Source of the DNA: Dallia pectoralis
Taxonomy: Eukaryota; Chordata; Actinopteri; Esociformes; Umbridae
Assembly: GCA_029465975.1 (NCBI GenBank)
Contig: CM055728.1
Coordinates: 12,912,041-12,976,040 of the forward strand
Direction of reading: 5' to 3'
Length of the DNA stretch: 64,000 nucleotides
Numbering within the stretch: the stretch's first letter is position 1; every line of letters begins with the position of its first letter. A model generated the notes under the pieces. The model was given only the letters and a program-made list of their open reading frames with translations. It had not been told where the DNA came from and did not search any database. Position numbers and translations under genes: made by a program. Of this stretch, positions 31,034 through 43,774 are shown piece by piece.

Positions 31034-34000
31034 ATGTTGGCGGTTGGACCCGTACTTTCTGAGAAGATGAATGACGGAGGCAACTGCAGCGGGTTCGGAT
31101 CAGAGATACCACTGTCGTGGCAGTTCATCAGTGGTAAGACCAACGTTTATTTACCTGTTAACTGTATGAGTTAATGACCGACCAGCAATTACTTGGTCAT
31201 AATTGGATCTAAAACACATTATGTTCTGTGTGAGGGGTCTGTGCTTGAAGGCAACAAAATTGCACAGGGCTTTTTAAATTCTTGTTCAGATAGTGTTTGC
31301 AATTGTCAGTTTTATGTTTTAACACTATTCCTTGTGTGCTGGTTTCAGTGATCAAGGATCAGCTCTGGCTTTTTGTCATTCCTGCGGGGCTGGCTGTAAT
31401 CATCTTGGCCCTGTTCTTAGAGGAGATGGGCTTCTTCCTGCAGCATGTGCCCTCACCCAGACGCCAGTGCCTCTACCTGTGGATACTGGGCATGTATCCG
31501 GTAAAGGAACCGTAACGTTTTGGCTACATTTCAATTGTTTACACATTTCTCTTTATAGGTACTTTGTCATATATGTCTAATTTCATTTGTTTTATTTGAA
31601 AGGTTTTTGGCTTTACCTCCATCATTGCGCTGTATATTCCTCGCTCCTCCTCACTGTGTAATTTTATAGCTTCTCTGTGAGTATTTCGTACAGCCTATTT
31701 TCACCATCACTGTCTGTGTCCAAGCGTATATATGCCAAATTATTCACCTTCTGGGTTGAGACCTCTAATACAACTAGTTATGCGTTGGACTTTTTCTGTC
31801 TTTCTGAAGGTACCACTCCATCACACTGTTAAAGTTTATGGGGCTTATCACAGACTACTTTGGGGGAAAGGCCCGCATGCTGGAGATCTTAGCTGGAGAA
31901 CAGGTGCCTGCAGATCCATTCCCATGCTGCTGCTGCTGCTGTCTTCCTTTGATAGCCATCAACAAGTACTTTACATCTTTCCACAAATAGCACGCATGTT
32001 GCAATAATGATAAAGTCAAAGAGTCATTGTGATATGGATATGGTGCACAATATTTTGCTGACACATGTTGCAAATTGGTTAATGGAGGGCACCATACATT
32101 GATGAGCCAATATGTTATGATCACCACGAAAAGTGAAGTGAGTAATGTTGATCATCTCTTAACAGGTCAGGATCTGGGTAGATTATATGGTAAGTGAACA
32201 ATGGGCAGGAGTAAAGACCTGAGCAACTTTGACAAGGGCCAAATTGTTATTGACAGACTAAGTACCTACTGACAGTGGTACAAACCAGAAACAGGATGTT
32301 GGGCGCCCAAGGCTCATCGATCCGCAAGGGCAACAAAGGCTATCCTGTCCGAACTGACAGAAGATCTACTGTGACACAAGTCACAGAGAATATTAACGGT
32401 GATAACGGAATAATAATACGTTCAATTTATATAGCGCCTTTCTCAAACCCAAGGTCGCTTTACATGGAAGAGGGAGTCTCCTCAACCACCACCAATGTGC
32501 AGCATCCATCTGGATGACACGACGGCAGCCATATTGCCCACGAACGCACACCAGCTTACTGGTGGAGAGGAAACGTTGATGATGAAGCCAATTAGTATAT
32601 ATATATGGGGATGATTAGGTGGCCATGATGGACAGAGGACAAGAGGCAGATTTGGCCAGGATTACACCCCTACTCTTTATGAAGGACATCCTGGGGTTTT
32701 AATGACCACAGAGGGTCAAGGCCTCGGTTTAACGTCTCATCCGAAGGACGGTGCTTTTTGACAGTATAGTGTCCCCGTCACTATACTGGGGCGTTAGGAC
32801 CCACACAGACCAGAGTGCAGCCCCTTCTGGCCTCACTAACACCTCTTCCAGCAGCAACCTGGAGGTCTCCCATCCAGGTACTGACCAGGCCCTGCTTAGC
32901 TTCAGAGGGCAACCAGTCTTGGGCTATAGGGTGATATGGCTACTGGCATGTGTCACAACACACAGAGCATCACACACTCTGCTGCAGAAGTAACAGTGCA
33001 GCTGCAGACCGGTCAGTGTGGGCATTATTTCCCCCGACCAACTTCTACACTGGACGCTTGAGCTTCAGAACTGGACCTTGGAGCAGCAGAAGGAGGATAT
33101 CAGGTTTGATGAGTCCTGTTTTCTTTTACATCACCAGGACAGTCGTGTGCGTGTGCATTGTTTTGCCGAAGTAAGTGATGGCACCAGGATGCACTGTGAG
33201 AAGATGACAAGCTGGTGGAGAGAGTGTGATGCTCTGGGCAATGTTCTGCCGTGTGAACCCTGGGTCCGGGAATTCATGTGGATGTCAGTTTGACACGTAC
33301 CACCTACCCTCACATTGTTGCAGACCAGGTGCACCTATTAATGACTATGCTATTCCCTGATGGCAGTAGCCTCTCTAACACTGCACGGATTTGAGGAACA
33401 CGATGAAGAGTTAAACATGTTGGCTTGGCATGTTGGCCTGGCCTCCGAATTTCCCAGATCTCAATGCGATTGAGCATCTGTGGGATGTGCTGGACCAACA
33501 AGTCCGATCCAAGGCGACACCACATCTCAAGTTACAGGACTCCAAGAATCTGCTGCTAATGTCTTGGTGCTTGGTAGAGATGGGCTGAGGACCAACAGCG
33601 TAGTAACCATTGGGTCATAATGTTTTGGCTCATCAGTGTACATTTGCCATTATTGCCCGAATCGTAATAATGAAAAATAAAGTGCCTTCAGAATGTACTC
33701 AGACCACTTAACTTTCTCAACATTTTGTTAACATAGATTTAATTACAAATGAATTACATATAACTTTGCTACCACTCTACACACAATATCCCATAGAACT
33801 TTTTATACATTTTTTTTTATCAGATTTGACGGGGAGCATCTCGACACAGATGTCCATTAGGGTTCCATTAAGTCGAGGCCACTCCAGGTCATTCACAGAC
33901 TTTACCTGAAGCATCTCCGGCATTGTCTTAACTGTGTGCTTTGGGTTGTCGTTTCCGTGCCGAAAGATGAATTTTTGCCCCCCCCCACCCAGTTTGAGGT

Positions 34001-35689
34001 CCTCTGAATCTTTTCTTCAAGAACTTCTCTGTATTTTGCTCTGTTCATCAGTCTCCAAGTCCTTGCCATCATGCTTCGCCTTAGGGATCATTTTTGGCGA
34101 GTAGTAAGCAGTACCGTAATTTTGTCAGATGTAACGTTTGACATTCAGACTTCCGTTTTATTTTGGTTTTGGCTCGGATATGCAAATGTTGGCCCATCTA
34201 GACAAAAGTGTGCCTTTCTAAATCCAGTCCAATCAATAATTCAAATGTTAGAGACATCCCAAGAATGGTCAAATGACACAGGATATGTGTGAGCTCCGTT
34301 AGTAGTGCCACAGTGAATTGCTCTGTGTGCTCGACTTATGTGTGAGATATTCCACTTCACATTTCTGTACAGTATTTGCTTTGCTAATTTGGGGTAATGT
34401 GTTTAGACTGAGGTAAAACATTAATTGATGAAAAAATATTTTTGGGGGGGATGAAATATATATATACATATATATATTAAGTATATATTTGAACTATAAC
34501 ACAACAAGATGTGGAGAAAGTGAAAGAGTCTAAATATTTCCGGAGCCTGTGTACATAATATATTGATGTAAACACCCTGAACCTTTCTTTATAGGACCAG
34601 CCTGGGTTGGATGATGGCTGCTGTGTTACAACTGTCTGTGGTCAGAACCATCCTGTTCTTTGTCACTTTGGTCCTTTGGACCGATGAGCAGTACGACTAT
34701 GGAGATGTAAGTTTCAAATACGCTCACACAGTATTTGGTCATGTGCGCAAGTTTGCTTTTGCTATTAAAGCATAGTAGCCACATACCAGCCTCAACCGTT
34801 CATTCCATTAAATTCTATTATTTGCCGTCATTAAAACCATATCCATCCAATTTTCCACAGGTCGATTCTGTCAATCCCAATATATACATCAACGCCATCA
34901 TCGCCGTGTCTACCTTCCTGTCCTTCTATGGCCATCTGATATTTTATAAGGCCACCAAAAAGGCCTTGCCCGGTTATGGACTGAGGGCTAAGTTTATCTG
35001 TGTCATTGTAGTGTTGGTTCTTTGCTGCCTCCAGAGTGGAGTCCTGGAGACCATAGGGGCCCTAGAGGTGGTGCCCTGCACCCCTCCTTTGTCTGTTCTC
35101 ATGCGTTCCCAGCGTAAGTTCACTGTGATGGAAGTCGTCCACCATACGTCTCCCTCCCAATATCATCTCTCTGTCACTAATGTTACAGTATGTAATAATA
35201 GACATGGTATGACATGATCAACGTGACCTTTGCTGGCAGTAACCTCTTCTCTTTTACACTCTTCCTCTCTCAGTAATTTACCATTACTCTGTGATTGTGG
35301 AGATGTTCTGCATATGCCTCTTTGCCCGTCACACATTTCGTAAAGTGGAGCCTAGCCTGGGGGAGAACGTTGGGCTGGAGGCGAGACCCCAGAGAGGCAT
35401 TCTGCTGGAGAAGGCAATTCAGACGGAGGATGTAGCGCCACTTATGGAGAACCCATGGCCTGGCTTGGGTGGCGTCGGAGTCTCCAATCCAGACTATAAC
35501 AGCGATAGCGGTGAGGACAGCCTTTGCAAGATTGAGCACACCCCACTAGATTGCTTCCCATTCTATCTTCAACCCAGACGTCAGGAAATGGAGAAGGAAA
35601 CTGATGAAAACAGGACTTTGGAGCTGCCCAAACTGACTGTTACTGCTCAAATAAATTGTGTGGGGTCTGGGGATGTTACTGTTGTTTAA
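31034..35689 (+). CDS. slc51a-like: Organic solute transporter subunit alpha-like protein (SLC51A family)
   Basis: Seven exons: 31034-31133, 31349-31500, 31603-31676, 31810-31965, 34595-34706, 34861-35113, 35274-35689. Phases join to 420 aa; a second in-frame ATG at 31067 would give 409 aa. The N-terminus has an NCSG glycosylation site, followed by seven hydrophobic segments (about 37-59, 76-96, 104-126, 168-190, 207-227, 241-263, 284-302). FGGKARMLEIL and a run of six cysteines (148-153) match the FGGK and poly-Cys loop of OST-alpha. OST-alpha works with OST-beta (SLC51B) as a basolateral bile-acid and steroid exporter. The acidic C-terminal tail of about 115 residues is longer than in human (340 aa in all). 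TMEM184 relatives lack the cysteine run. It is clearly in the Solute_trans_a family; whether it is the true orthologue or a fish paralogue is open. Confidence 0.85.
32096..33640 (+). mobile_element. Dead Tc1-like transposon in slc51a-like intron 4
   Basis: Terminal inverted repeats CATTGATGAGCCAATATGTT and the complement of AACATTTTGGCTCATCAGTG-like end sequence, with TA at both edges. Transposase remnants read GRSKDLSNFDKGQIV near the left and RFDESCFLLHHQDSRVRVH, then IEHLWDVLDKQVRS, near the right, broken by stops and frameshifts. The 5S SINE is inserted inside it. Confidence 0.8.
32407..32948 (-). mobile_element. 5S-rRNA-derived SINE (SINE3 type) nested in the Tc1 element
   Basis: On the minus strand the head, near 32948, reads GCCAGTAGCCATATCACCCT, then GAAGCTAAGCAGGGC and CTGGATGGGAGACC. 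These are the 5S rRNA start, A-box/intermediate region and C-box that form the internal Pol III promoter. A central domain with GGATGAGACGTTAAACCGAG and a tail with GCGCTATATAAATTGAACG and TATTATTATT follow. This is the architecture of fish SINE3 elements. Confidence 0.85.
33680..34260 (-). mobile_element. Tc1-like transposon fragment, minus-strand transposase
   Basis: Starts with the common fish Tc1 end AAGTGCCTTCAGAATGTACT and continues with decayed antisense transposase (GGGGAGCATCTC, CCACTCCAGGTCATTCA, CATCATGCTTCGCC). No intact frame. Confidence 0.6.
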
Positions 35690-35940
35690 CAGTATGGACT
35701 CTCCCTCATGAGGTCACCTTCGGGATACCAGATACATCAGACTGCTTGAGAAACTATCCTAACCGGTTTGATTCTGTAAATGACTGAGACATTAGACCTG
35801 TCTATTCTATTAATTCCCCAGCTGCATAAAGATGCTGCTTACAGTGTGAAAGTCTACATTTTCTCCTGGACATATTTCCCGCTACTTTTTATACTGGGGA
35901 TGCTCAATACATTTTCTATTGTTTTTTCCCCCAAAAAGCA

Positions 35941-35968
35941 AATAAAGTAATATCCCAAGCACAATAAA
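35941..35968 (+). other. Poly(A) signals of the slc51a-like gene
   Basis: Two AATAAA motifs (35941-35946 and 35963-35968), about 250-280 bp after the stop codon. Confidence 0.5.
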
Positions 35969-35969
35969 C

Positions 35970-36955
35970 CTTTGGCGAAAAAATATTCAACCAAACTACT
36001 AATATTATAGGCCTGTATCTTACAAGTAAACATATGAATTACGTTGATAATTATTGAATCAACCATTGCACATTATTTAAATAGTAACATTTTTTTAAAT
36101 CGACATAGTTCATATTATGAATGTGCTTTTATATTGAGAGTAAATGTTTATGTTCTCGTCAGAACTAAAAAACAAAACCATACAACGTAAAAAAAATAAT
36201 AAAATTAAATCGTTTTGTGATTCGGACTTTCGTTCAAAATAACGTGAGTCAGTAGTAATCCGCAAACACGTGACTTTCAACACCAACAATGTAATAATAT
36301 CTGTAGTATAAGAGCCGCATTCAGCATGAACGCGGTTTATAAAGGAAGCTTTTAGTTACAGAAGGACATTTCACTTTAATAACACTCTGACTTCTAAAAA
36401 CAAGTGTGCAACTATGACTTTTTGGTATAATCCAAATACTTTTTCAACCATAATAACACAAATAGTAACACCTATTTGACTTTTAAAACCATATAAATAT
36501 AATGTAACTAGTCTTAGCACTGTTCATGTTAACAAAACCAGCTAGTAAGTAAATATATCACGCTAGCGTCGTAATATTATTATGTTGTAGAGTAATTCTA
36601 ATTTCTGTCGGATTTGCCAAAACTAACTTTACAGTTTGCTGTTACCAACAAGCACTTTTGAGTCTTGGTAAATCCAGAGCCATTGAGAACATGTAAAAAT
36701 GACATTAACAAATATGCAATAATGCAATAACAATCCATCAAGTACTTGGGTATGTGTTTTCATTTATATTTACCACTAAATAGCGCAATCGATGCTAACA
36801 GTTCCGTTGAAATAAATGGGAGCTCACGGTTTGTTTGGAACTATTGAAGCTTACATGAACCACGTGACCACCCCGCTAGAGACATCAAAGAGTGTCGCAA
36901 CTCTTTCTCTCTATGGCTCTGGGTAAATCTATTCTTGGAGCCAGAAGTCTCAGCC
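35970..36955. other. Intergenic DNA between slc51a-like and suv39h1
   Basis: AT-rich, with no gene or named repeat seen. Confidence 0.5.
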
Positions 36956-37239
36956 ATTTGTGCTCCAATGGAAATACGGTTTATTATGTTTAATCCAATC
37001 AGCAACATGGATCTGTGCTCCAATGGAAATACGGTTTATTATGTTTCATCCAATCACAACAATGATCTGTGCTCCAATGGAAATACGGTTTATTATGTTT
37101 CTTCCAATCAGCAACCTGGATCTGTGCTCCAATGGAAACCCGGTTTATTATGTTTCATCCAATCAGCATCACGGATCAGCAGCTTCTCGAAAGTCTTTCC
37201 CCCAATCGAAGAATGGTCAGTTTTGGCGGTGCGGAAAAA
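36956..37239 (+). promoter_or_regulatory. suv39h1 promoter with tandem CCAAT boxes
   Basis: A unit of about 55 bp is repeated four times (36956-37170). Each unit holds two CCAAT motifs, GCTCCAATGG and ATCCAATCA, starting at 36965, 36995, 37020, 37050, 37074, 37104, 37129 and 37159. A ninth lies at 37202. TTTTGGCGG at 37221 is E2F-like, and AAAATGGCGGAAG over the start codon is YY1-like. CCAAT arrays bind NF-Y and are common in TATA-less, cell-cycle-linked promoters. The TSS probably lies between 37165 and 37239. Confidence 0.65.
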
Positions 37240-40200
37240 ATGGCGGAAGATTTGAAAGGTAGGTAGAGTGGAAAGTTAGCAAATTCGTGTATATTCATAC
37301 TTCGGGGGCTTATTGTGTCTGTTTTCTCCGATACACTGTATTAATTTCAATTCCGATACATGAAATGGACATGTCATGTAATGACTAGGCAAATTGAAGC
37401 CAGCATAATGGAAGTGAATCGACGCCCTGTGCGTTTTTTTTACTAACAAGGCAAGAGCAGTTAGCCTTTTAAAAGTCAGACCAATGCACCTGGATATTGG
37501 ATAACGTACAAATAAACTCACACAATAACGGGTGGCAAACTCATTGGTGTTAGTAGACGTCAATCTGAGTAGAAATAGTGCGATATTCAGACATCTGTTC
37601 GTAAGCTATCTAGCTATGTTACACGCAAACAACAGAGTACTTAGTAACGCGCCAAAACCCAATTCAGAGTCTGCATGCTTTCATCTAATACAGAATTTAA
37701 ATAAACCCAACTCAGAGTCTGCATGCTTTCATCTAAGTTGTTCAGAGTTGCAATAATTGTATGTTGCATGCAACATTTGAAGCTACGGCCGAAGAGAAAC
37801 ATGCAAGTTATGCAAATATCTGATCTTGTCCGTTTATTTTGCGTATTCTTAACCCACTAGCAAACACATAACCCAATTAAACGTACCGGAAAAGGGTTTA
37901 AATGAAGGTATACTTTTTGGCGAGGAAAAATTCTATTCTTATCCTATTGATATGAATGCGATTAAAATCTCATTATTTTTCCTTCACATCACAGCGCTGG
38001 TATACAATTCTAGACCAAAACGAATCACCTGTTAAGCTCTAATGATAATAAAGTGCTTTCTATAATTTAATTTTGATGACTATGCTATATTTACAACGTT
38101 GCAGGTTGTAGCGTGTCTTGCAAGCTGTCTTTGGATGATCTGCAGGCAGTCTGTCGACGGAAGAGGCTCCACTGTACAGAGCTACGGGTGAACAAGCATA
38201 ACTTCAATGATTATGAGGTGGAGTACCTGTGTGACTACTTGATGTCTAAGGTAAGATTAATTCCCGTATCTAGTGCGATGCTTACAATTTGCTGTGTGCA
38301 GAGTTCTATAGGGCTTTAACACTTATGTACACTTATTCTCAAACAAACCTCTTCATGTTTTGCACGTGAACCCATATGGAATACCAAAAAGAGAACGTAG
38401 CTTGATACACTGTGTTACACGCCTGCTAAAGGGAAATACTAATGAATATGCAGGATTTGTCTAAAGTTCAAAACTCTATTGAAGTAGTAAGTGTTAAATA
38501 TGCAGACAACATGCAGAGAGAGTACCTGTCTTCAAGTTCCTCGGTGTGTTCATCAGGGATGACCTCACATGGTCCAGGCAAGCTGACTCGGCAGTGAAAA
38601 CTGCCCATAAACGCCTATACTTCCTGAGGAGACTCAAGAAGTTTGGTATGTCAAAAAAAACTCTGAGCAACTTCTACTGGTGCACCATTGAGAGCATCCT
38701 GTGGTATGGAAGCTGCACCGCTGCTGACCGTAAGGCCCTCCAGAGGTTGGTGAAGTCTGCAGAGCGCATCATTGGCGGCCATCGCCTGTTCACTCTGCTC
38801 CCATCTGGTCGACGTTACCGCAGCATTGGTACATGCACTTCCAGACTAAAAAACAGTCTTTACCCTTTGACCATTAGGCTCCTCAACCAGCAACACTGAT
38901 TTTTACTACCCATGTATCAACTACTGGCACCAGATCACTTTTATTGTAGTATTTAATAGGGCTGTAGCGATACGATACGATATATATCACGATATTCAGC
39001 CAACGATACGATTCGATATAATTTGATACGATTCTACATAATTCGATACGCTTACATCATTTTCTGATAGATTTAAAGGGGACAGGGTGATTTTGTGAGT
39101 GTTTCATTTACTTGGATTAATTAATAAATGAATAAGTAATAAAAAACAAAATAAACTATTGAAAAGTAACCACACACTAACCTGGTAACTTTTAAGGTAT
39201 CCATACTGTCCATATTCACTTCATTATGTATATCTTGTAACTATTATACTGTATATTCATTACTGGAATCCACTACTGACACTAGATCACTTTATTGCAT
39301 TATTTAAGTTTTTAAGGTTTGCATACTGTCCATACTCTCAGTTCATTATGCATATTTTGTATCTATGTATATTCTTTATATTGTTGTAATTCTGCTTTTA
39401 TTTTTATTATTCTAACTATGCTTGCCATGTCACAAGAATTTCATTGTGCAGTTTGATGAAAGTCATTCTGTACAGATGACAATAAAAATACTTTGACTTT
39501 GCACTCAGAGGGTGCTTGGTCAGAGGGTTACACTTAAGGATCCCATGTTTATTATAGTGTTATGTCGCTGGTATTGGAGTTTCCATTTTCTAGGCAGTTC
39601 TGATTAAACCAGAGCCTTTGCTAGCATCATAATCCAAATTATTATAATTATAGGCATTTTTCCAACTTTTGTGAGCTGTACTTAAGGAGAACAGCTAGTT
39701 CTACTATGGCGAGTGCTGGTATTAATAAACCAACACGTTAGTCCTCCAGCTTTGTCCACATTTTCAGTTCGACAGCGTTTAGGCTTTCCAGTTTATTAAA
39801 GCAGTGATGGGTTATATTATTAAGTTATATTAACTGTACCAGTACTTCACCACATGAAAGGAGCCTACGCCACTGATAACGCCTGACACATGTTGACACA
39901 TAGATGCCAACATCAATCCAGTATCAATATCCCATTAGCAACATGGAAACTGAAACAAACAACACAACTTTGTCTCCCCAATGCATTCAAGCAGCCCATC
40001 GCATCGGTCTAATTCAATCTGTTTTTGCCTACCTTTCAAATGAAAGATGCTGCTTTGTTCTATTATCTTAAAGGTTGTGGCTGTCCGTAGATTACGATGA
40101 CTTGTGTATGAGGATAATTTAGGAGGAGCATGTATAAGTTTTCATTATTAACACATCTAGTAAATTTTCAAAACCCCAGGTCTGAAACTGCGATTGTGAG

Positions 40201-43200
40201 GTTATCAATTTGACATTTTTAATGTAACATTCAATCAATGAAGTTTCCACGTGGATGTTCTCCTCTAAAGGTCTTGTTAGATGTTTAATTATGTTACAGT
40301 ATGTAGTAACCACATTATGGCCCTTCTGGTTCAGACAGTCCTGAGCTACCAAGCTTAATAACATTTTATAAAGAGTCTAGAACACTCAACATTATTGGAT
40401 CCAGTATTGTTACGTTATCAGTGCATTTTACCTTAATGTGTTGATACAGTGCAAATAAGGACTTTTCTTTCAGCAAGCAAGTTTATTTATGTAGCATAAT
40501 TCATACATCGATTCAAATTCAATGTGCTTTACAAAGGAAAATAATTATTAAATAATAAAATACATGCATTTTATATTCATAGCAACCTGTTTACTGGCAT
40601 CAGGTACATATAAAACATTACATCTCAGTATTAACTGTAAACATTTTATTCAACAGGTCTTCTGAAAATGTTCAGCTCTTTAGAACCTGGCCGAGAAGTC
40701 TTTAGAACTTATTCAAAAGGTCTTTAGAACCTTTTGAGGTCTTTAGAACCTTTTGAGGTCTTTAGAACATTTTGAGGTCTTTAGAACCTGGCTGATTTAC
40801 TCAAAAGTTCTTTAGAACCTGCTCAGGTCTTTAGAACCAGGCCGAGATGTCTTTAGATCTTCTAGGTCTTTAGAACTGTATTCAAATGGTCTTTAGAACC
40901 ATTTCAGGTCTTTAGAACCTGGCCCAGAAATCTTTAGAACTTCAGATCTTTTATGTATACATTACAGGTTTTCATTTATGCCATGCATCCAAATAAAAAC
41001 ATCAAATGCAATTCAATGAGGTATAGCAAATAAAGATAGAATAAGAACAAATTAAAATGAACAATAAGCGTATACACCCTTAAAGAGATGCCAGATTGGT
41101 AGGTGTCCTGCGAAAATTCACATTGCACTAACCATTGCATTAACCTGAAGGGGCTAATGGTACTTTGATGTGCAGAAGTTTCACAAGTACTTTTTATTTT
41201 CTTTTCCCTTTATAATAGTTCAGATAGTTTAGTGTGCATTTGTTAAATGTACCTCTTCTCATTTTCTTGTCCTGTCTCTTCGTTGTATATCAGGAGCAGG
41301 AGTTCTACCTGGTCAAATGGAAGGGCTACCCTGAGTCAAACAACAGCTGGGAGCCCCGCAAAAACCTCAAGTGCCGGAGGCTGATATTGCAGTTCCATGA
41401 GGACCTGGAGTCTGAGTTGAAGCGGCTGAAGAGACGGACCATATGCCCTAAACGGCTAGACACGGATGTGGCCTGGACTCTGGTGGAGAAAGCCAAGCTT
41501 CGTCAGAAGCTCCAGCGCTGGGAGGCCGACCTAAACAAAACGCGTAACCACCCAGGCCGCATTTTTGTTATGAACGAAGTGGACCTGGAAGGCCCCCCCA
41601 GGGACTTCACCTACATCAACACCTACAAGGTGGGCGATGGCATTGTTCTCAATGAGATGGCAGTAGGCTGTGATTGTAAGGACTGCTTCAGTGACCCAGT
41701 TGCGGGCTGCTGCCCTGGTGCCTCCCTCCACCGCCTGGCCTATACTGAGAAGGGCCAGGTGCGAGTGCGAGCTGGGGAGCCCATCTACGAGTGCAACGCC
41801 TGCTGCAGCTGCGGACCCGACTGTCCCAACCGCGTTGTCCAAAATGGCATTCAGTTTGATCTGTGCATCTTCAAGACGGGGAACGGCCGAGGCTGGGGTG
41901 TGCGCACGCTACAGCACATCAGAAAGAACACCTTTGTCATGGAGTACGTTGGAGAGGTAAGTGGTACGCTTTTAGGTGATTCGGTCTAAAGCTAGTTTTG
42001 GATGATCTAAATGACTTGTTTTATTTATTTTGTTAAATTTTTTTACTAAAATGTACTTTGTCCTCCAAAACATTTGTGGAAGGTAGCTTTGTTTTCATTA
42101 CACGATCTTAGCATAACGTTTACAGGCGGGAAAAAGTGAGCTTTTTTCAACAAGGACCTAACATCATTCAATTAAGTGTTTTGTTTCTATTGAGTGGTTT
42201 GTCAGCGTTTGCTGAAGTGATGTGTGTGTGTGTCTGTCACGATCAGATCATCACGTCAGACGAGGCAGAGAAGAGAGGACATGTGTACGACAGGCAGGGC
42301 TCCACCTACCTTTTTGACCTGGACTATGTTGAGGATGTTTATACAGTGGATGCCGCTCATCATGGGAACATCTCCCACTTTGTAAACCACAGTGTGAGTT
42401 GCACATTATCACAGATGCATTGAATTAAACTCTAGATATATCTTCAAAGTAACCAAACCATTGTTATATACTAGAGGGAAACATGTTGCAGCAAAATTGA
42501 GGGGATTAAAGGGCATATGGGTGTGGCTATAATAATAGATGGCTATAATAATTGCTCTTAATGATATATATTTTTTTGTTCATGAATACCACTGTTTAAG
42601 CTTGAAGTCACAAACAGCGTTGTGCATCACAAAGCATTTCAATAAGCACTGCTAAAATGGTAATAAAGTGCTGTTACTGATACATTTAAGGATGTATTTA
42701 CAGACACCAGACACAGATACAGATACATCTCAAGAAAGGGAATATCATTTCAACGAAAGGAATATCATTTCAAGGAAGGGAATGTTATTTCTATCAGTGA
42801 AATATGTAACTTAATTAACTCTAATGACTGCTTTCAGGCTCTTGCTTTATGTGCAATAGCCTGCATCCAAATTTTAACTGAACGAATTACCTGCATTTTT
42901 AATCTGGAATGCATGGTAATTAAAACTAATCAAATAATTAACAACCGATTAATACGTTATCAATTTAATTGTTTACGGCAACACTTAAGAAACGCTTAAG
43001 TGACGTTGTCCCTTTTCTGTTTTCCAGTGTAACCCCAACCTGCAAGTATACAATGTGTTTATAGACAACCTGGATGAGCGGCTCCCTAGAATAGCTTTAT
43101 TTTCCACACGCTCCATCAGGGCAGGAGAAGAGCTCACTTTTGACTACAAGATGCAAAGTAAGTGTGAAGGTACACAGTCAAACATGACCGCTGTCAAACT

Positions 43201-43774
43201 CAACGGCAGCATGTCACTGACTCATACTTGATTGTGTGCATTTTACAGATAGATTAGATAATGCGTCTAACAGTTAATCTCCACCCAAGGCGCTTACTTT
43301 TTTAGCCGTTGATTGACATGTGGGTGTTTTCACCCCAAAAACAGCAAGCCCACAACGTAACCTGTGGTCTTGGTCATTCTTATATTGGCATTTGGAACGA
43401 TCTATAGGAAAGGTCTGATGTTATTGGCCGTTTGTCAGTACTAAACACGACACATCACGTGATTCCTACCAAAACCCTGAGTTGTCCCTGTGAAATAGAA
43501 AGTACAAATAAATTGATGTCTTGTTTGGTACTGCCACTGTCAGCCACGTCTGTAGACTTTCCACCTCGGCAGCGACCATATGCATATGTTCCCCATTGTG
43601 TTTTTTCCTCTACTTTTAACTCTTGACATTATAATTGCAGTTGATCCAGTGGATGCAGAGAGCACAAAGATGGACTCAAATTTCAGTTTAGCGGGACTCC
43701 CAAGCTCTCCCAAAAAGCGCATTCGGGTGGAGTGCCGGTGTGGATCTGATACATGTCGAAAGTATCTTTTCTGA
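37240..43774 (+). CDS. suv39h1: Histone-lysine N-methyltransferase SUV39H1
   Basis: Six exons: 37240-37258, 38105-38250, 41294-41956, 42247-42393, 43028-43157, 43641-43774. Phases join to 412 aa, the same length as human. It trimethylates histone H3 lysine 9 in pericentric heterochromatin. The chromodomain spans about residues 43-101 (EVEYLCDY, FYLVKWKGYPESNNSWEP). The pre-SET zinc cluster starts GCDCKDC at 180 and includes GCCPGA and CSCGPDCPNR. The SET domain spans about 244-367 with GRGWGVRT, EYVGE and NISHFVNHSCNPNLQ; H324 in NHSC is the catalytic-core histidine, at the same number as human. Post-SET is ECRCGSDTCRKYLF. The first coding exon holds only six codons plus one base (MAEDLK). 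Intron 2 contains a LINE and other repeats. A teleost duplicate (a or b) cannot be assigned. Confidence 0.97.
38490..39500 (+). mobile_element. LINE fragment in suv39h1 intron 2
   Basis: Reads FKFLGVFIRDDLTWSRQADS, RLYFLRRLKKFGMSKK, TIESILWYGSCTAADRKALQ and LLPSGRRYRSI, the C-terminal region of a fish non-LTR retrotransposon, with the tail GACAATAAAAATACTTTGAC. A second repeat beginning AGGGCTGTAGCGATACGATA (about 38957) interrupts its 3' UTR. Clade not assigned. Confidence 0.75.
40476..41050. repeat. Dispersed repeat with TCTTTAGAAC tandem stretch in suv39h1 intron 2
   Basis: The left part (AAGTTTATTTATGTAGC, then ATGTGCTTTACAAAG) matches an inverted common fish SINE/LINE tail. Inside, 40665-40945 holds about a dozen irregular copies of GGTCTTTAGAACCT spaced about 20 bp apart. 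Confidence 0.5.

Noticed and set aside
33018..33293. ORF with RFDESCFLLHHQDSRVRVH as an exon of the transporter
   Set aside because: It is transposase debris inside the Tc1 element of intron 4.
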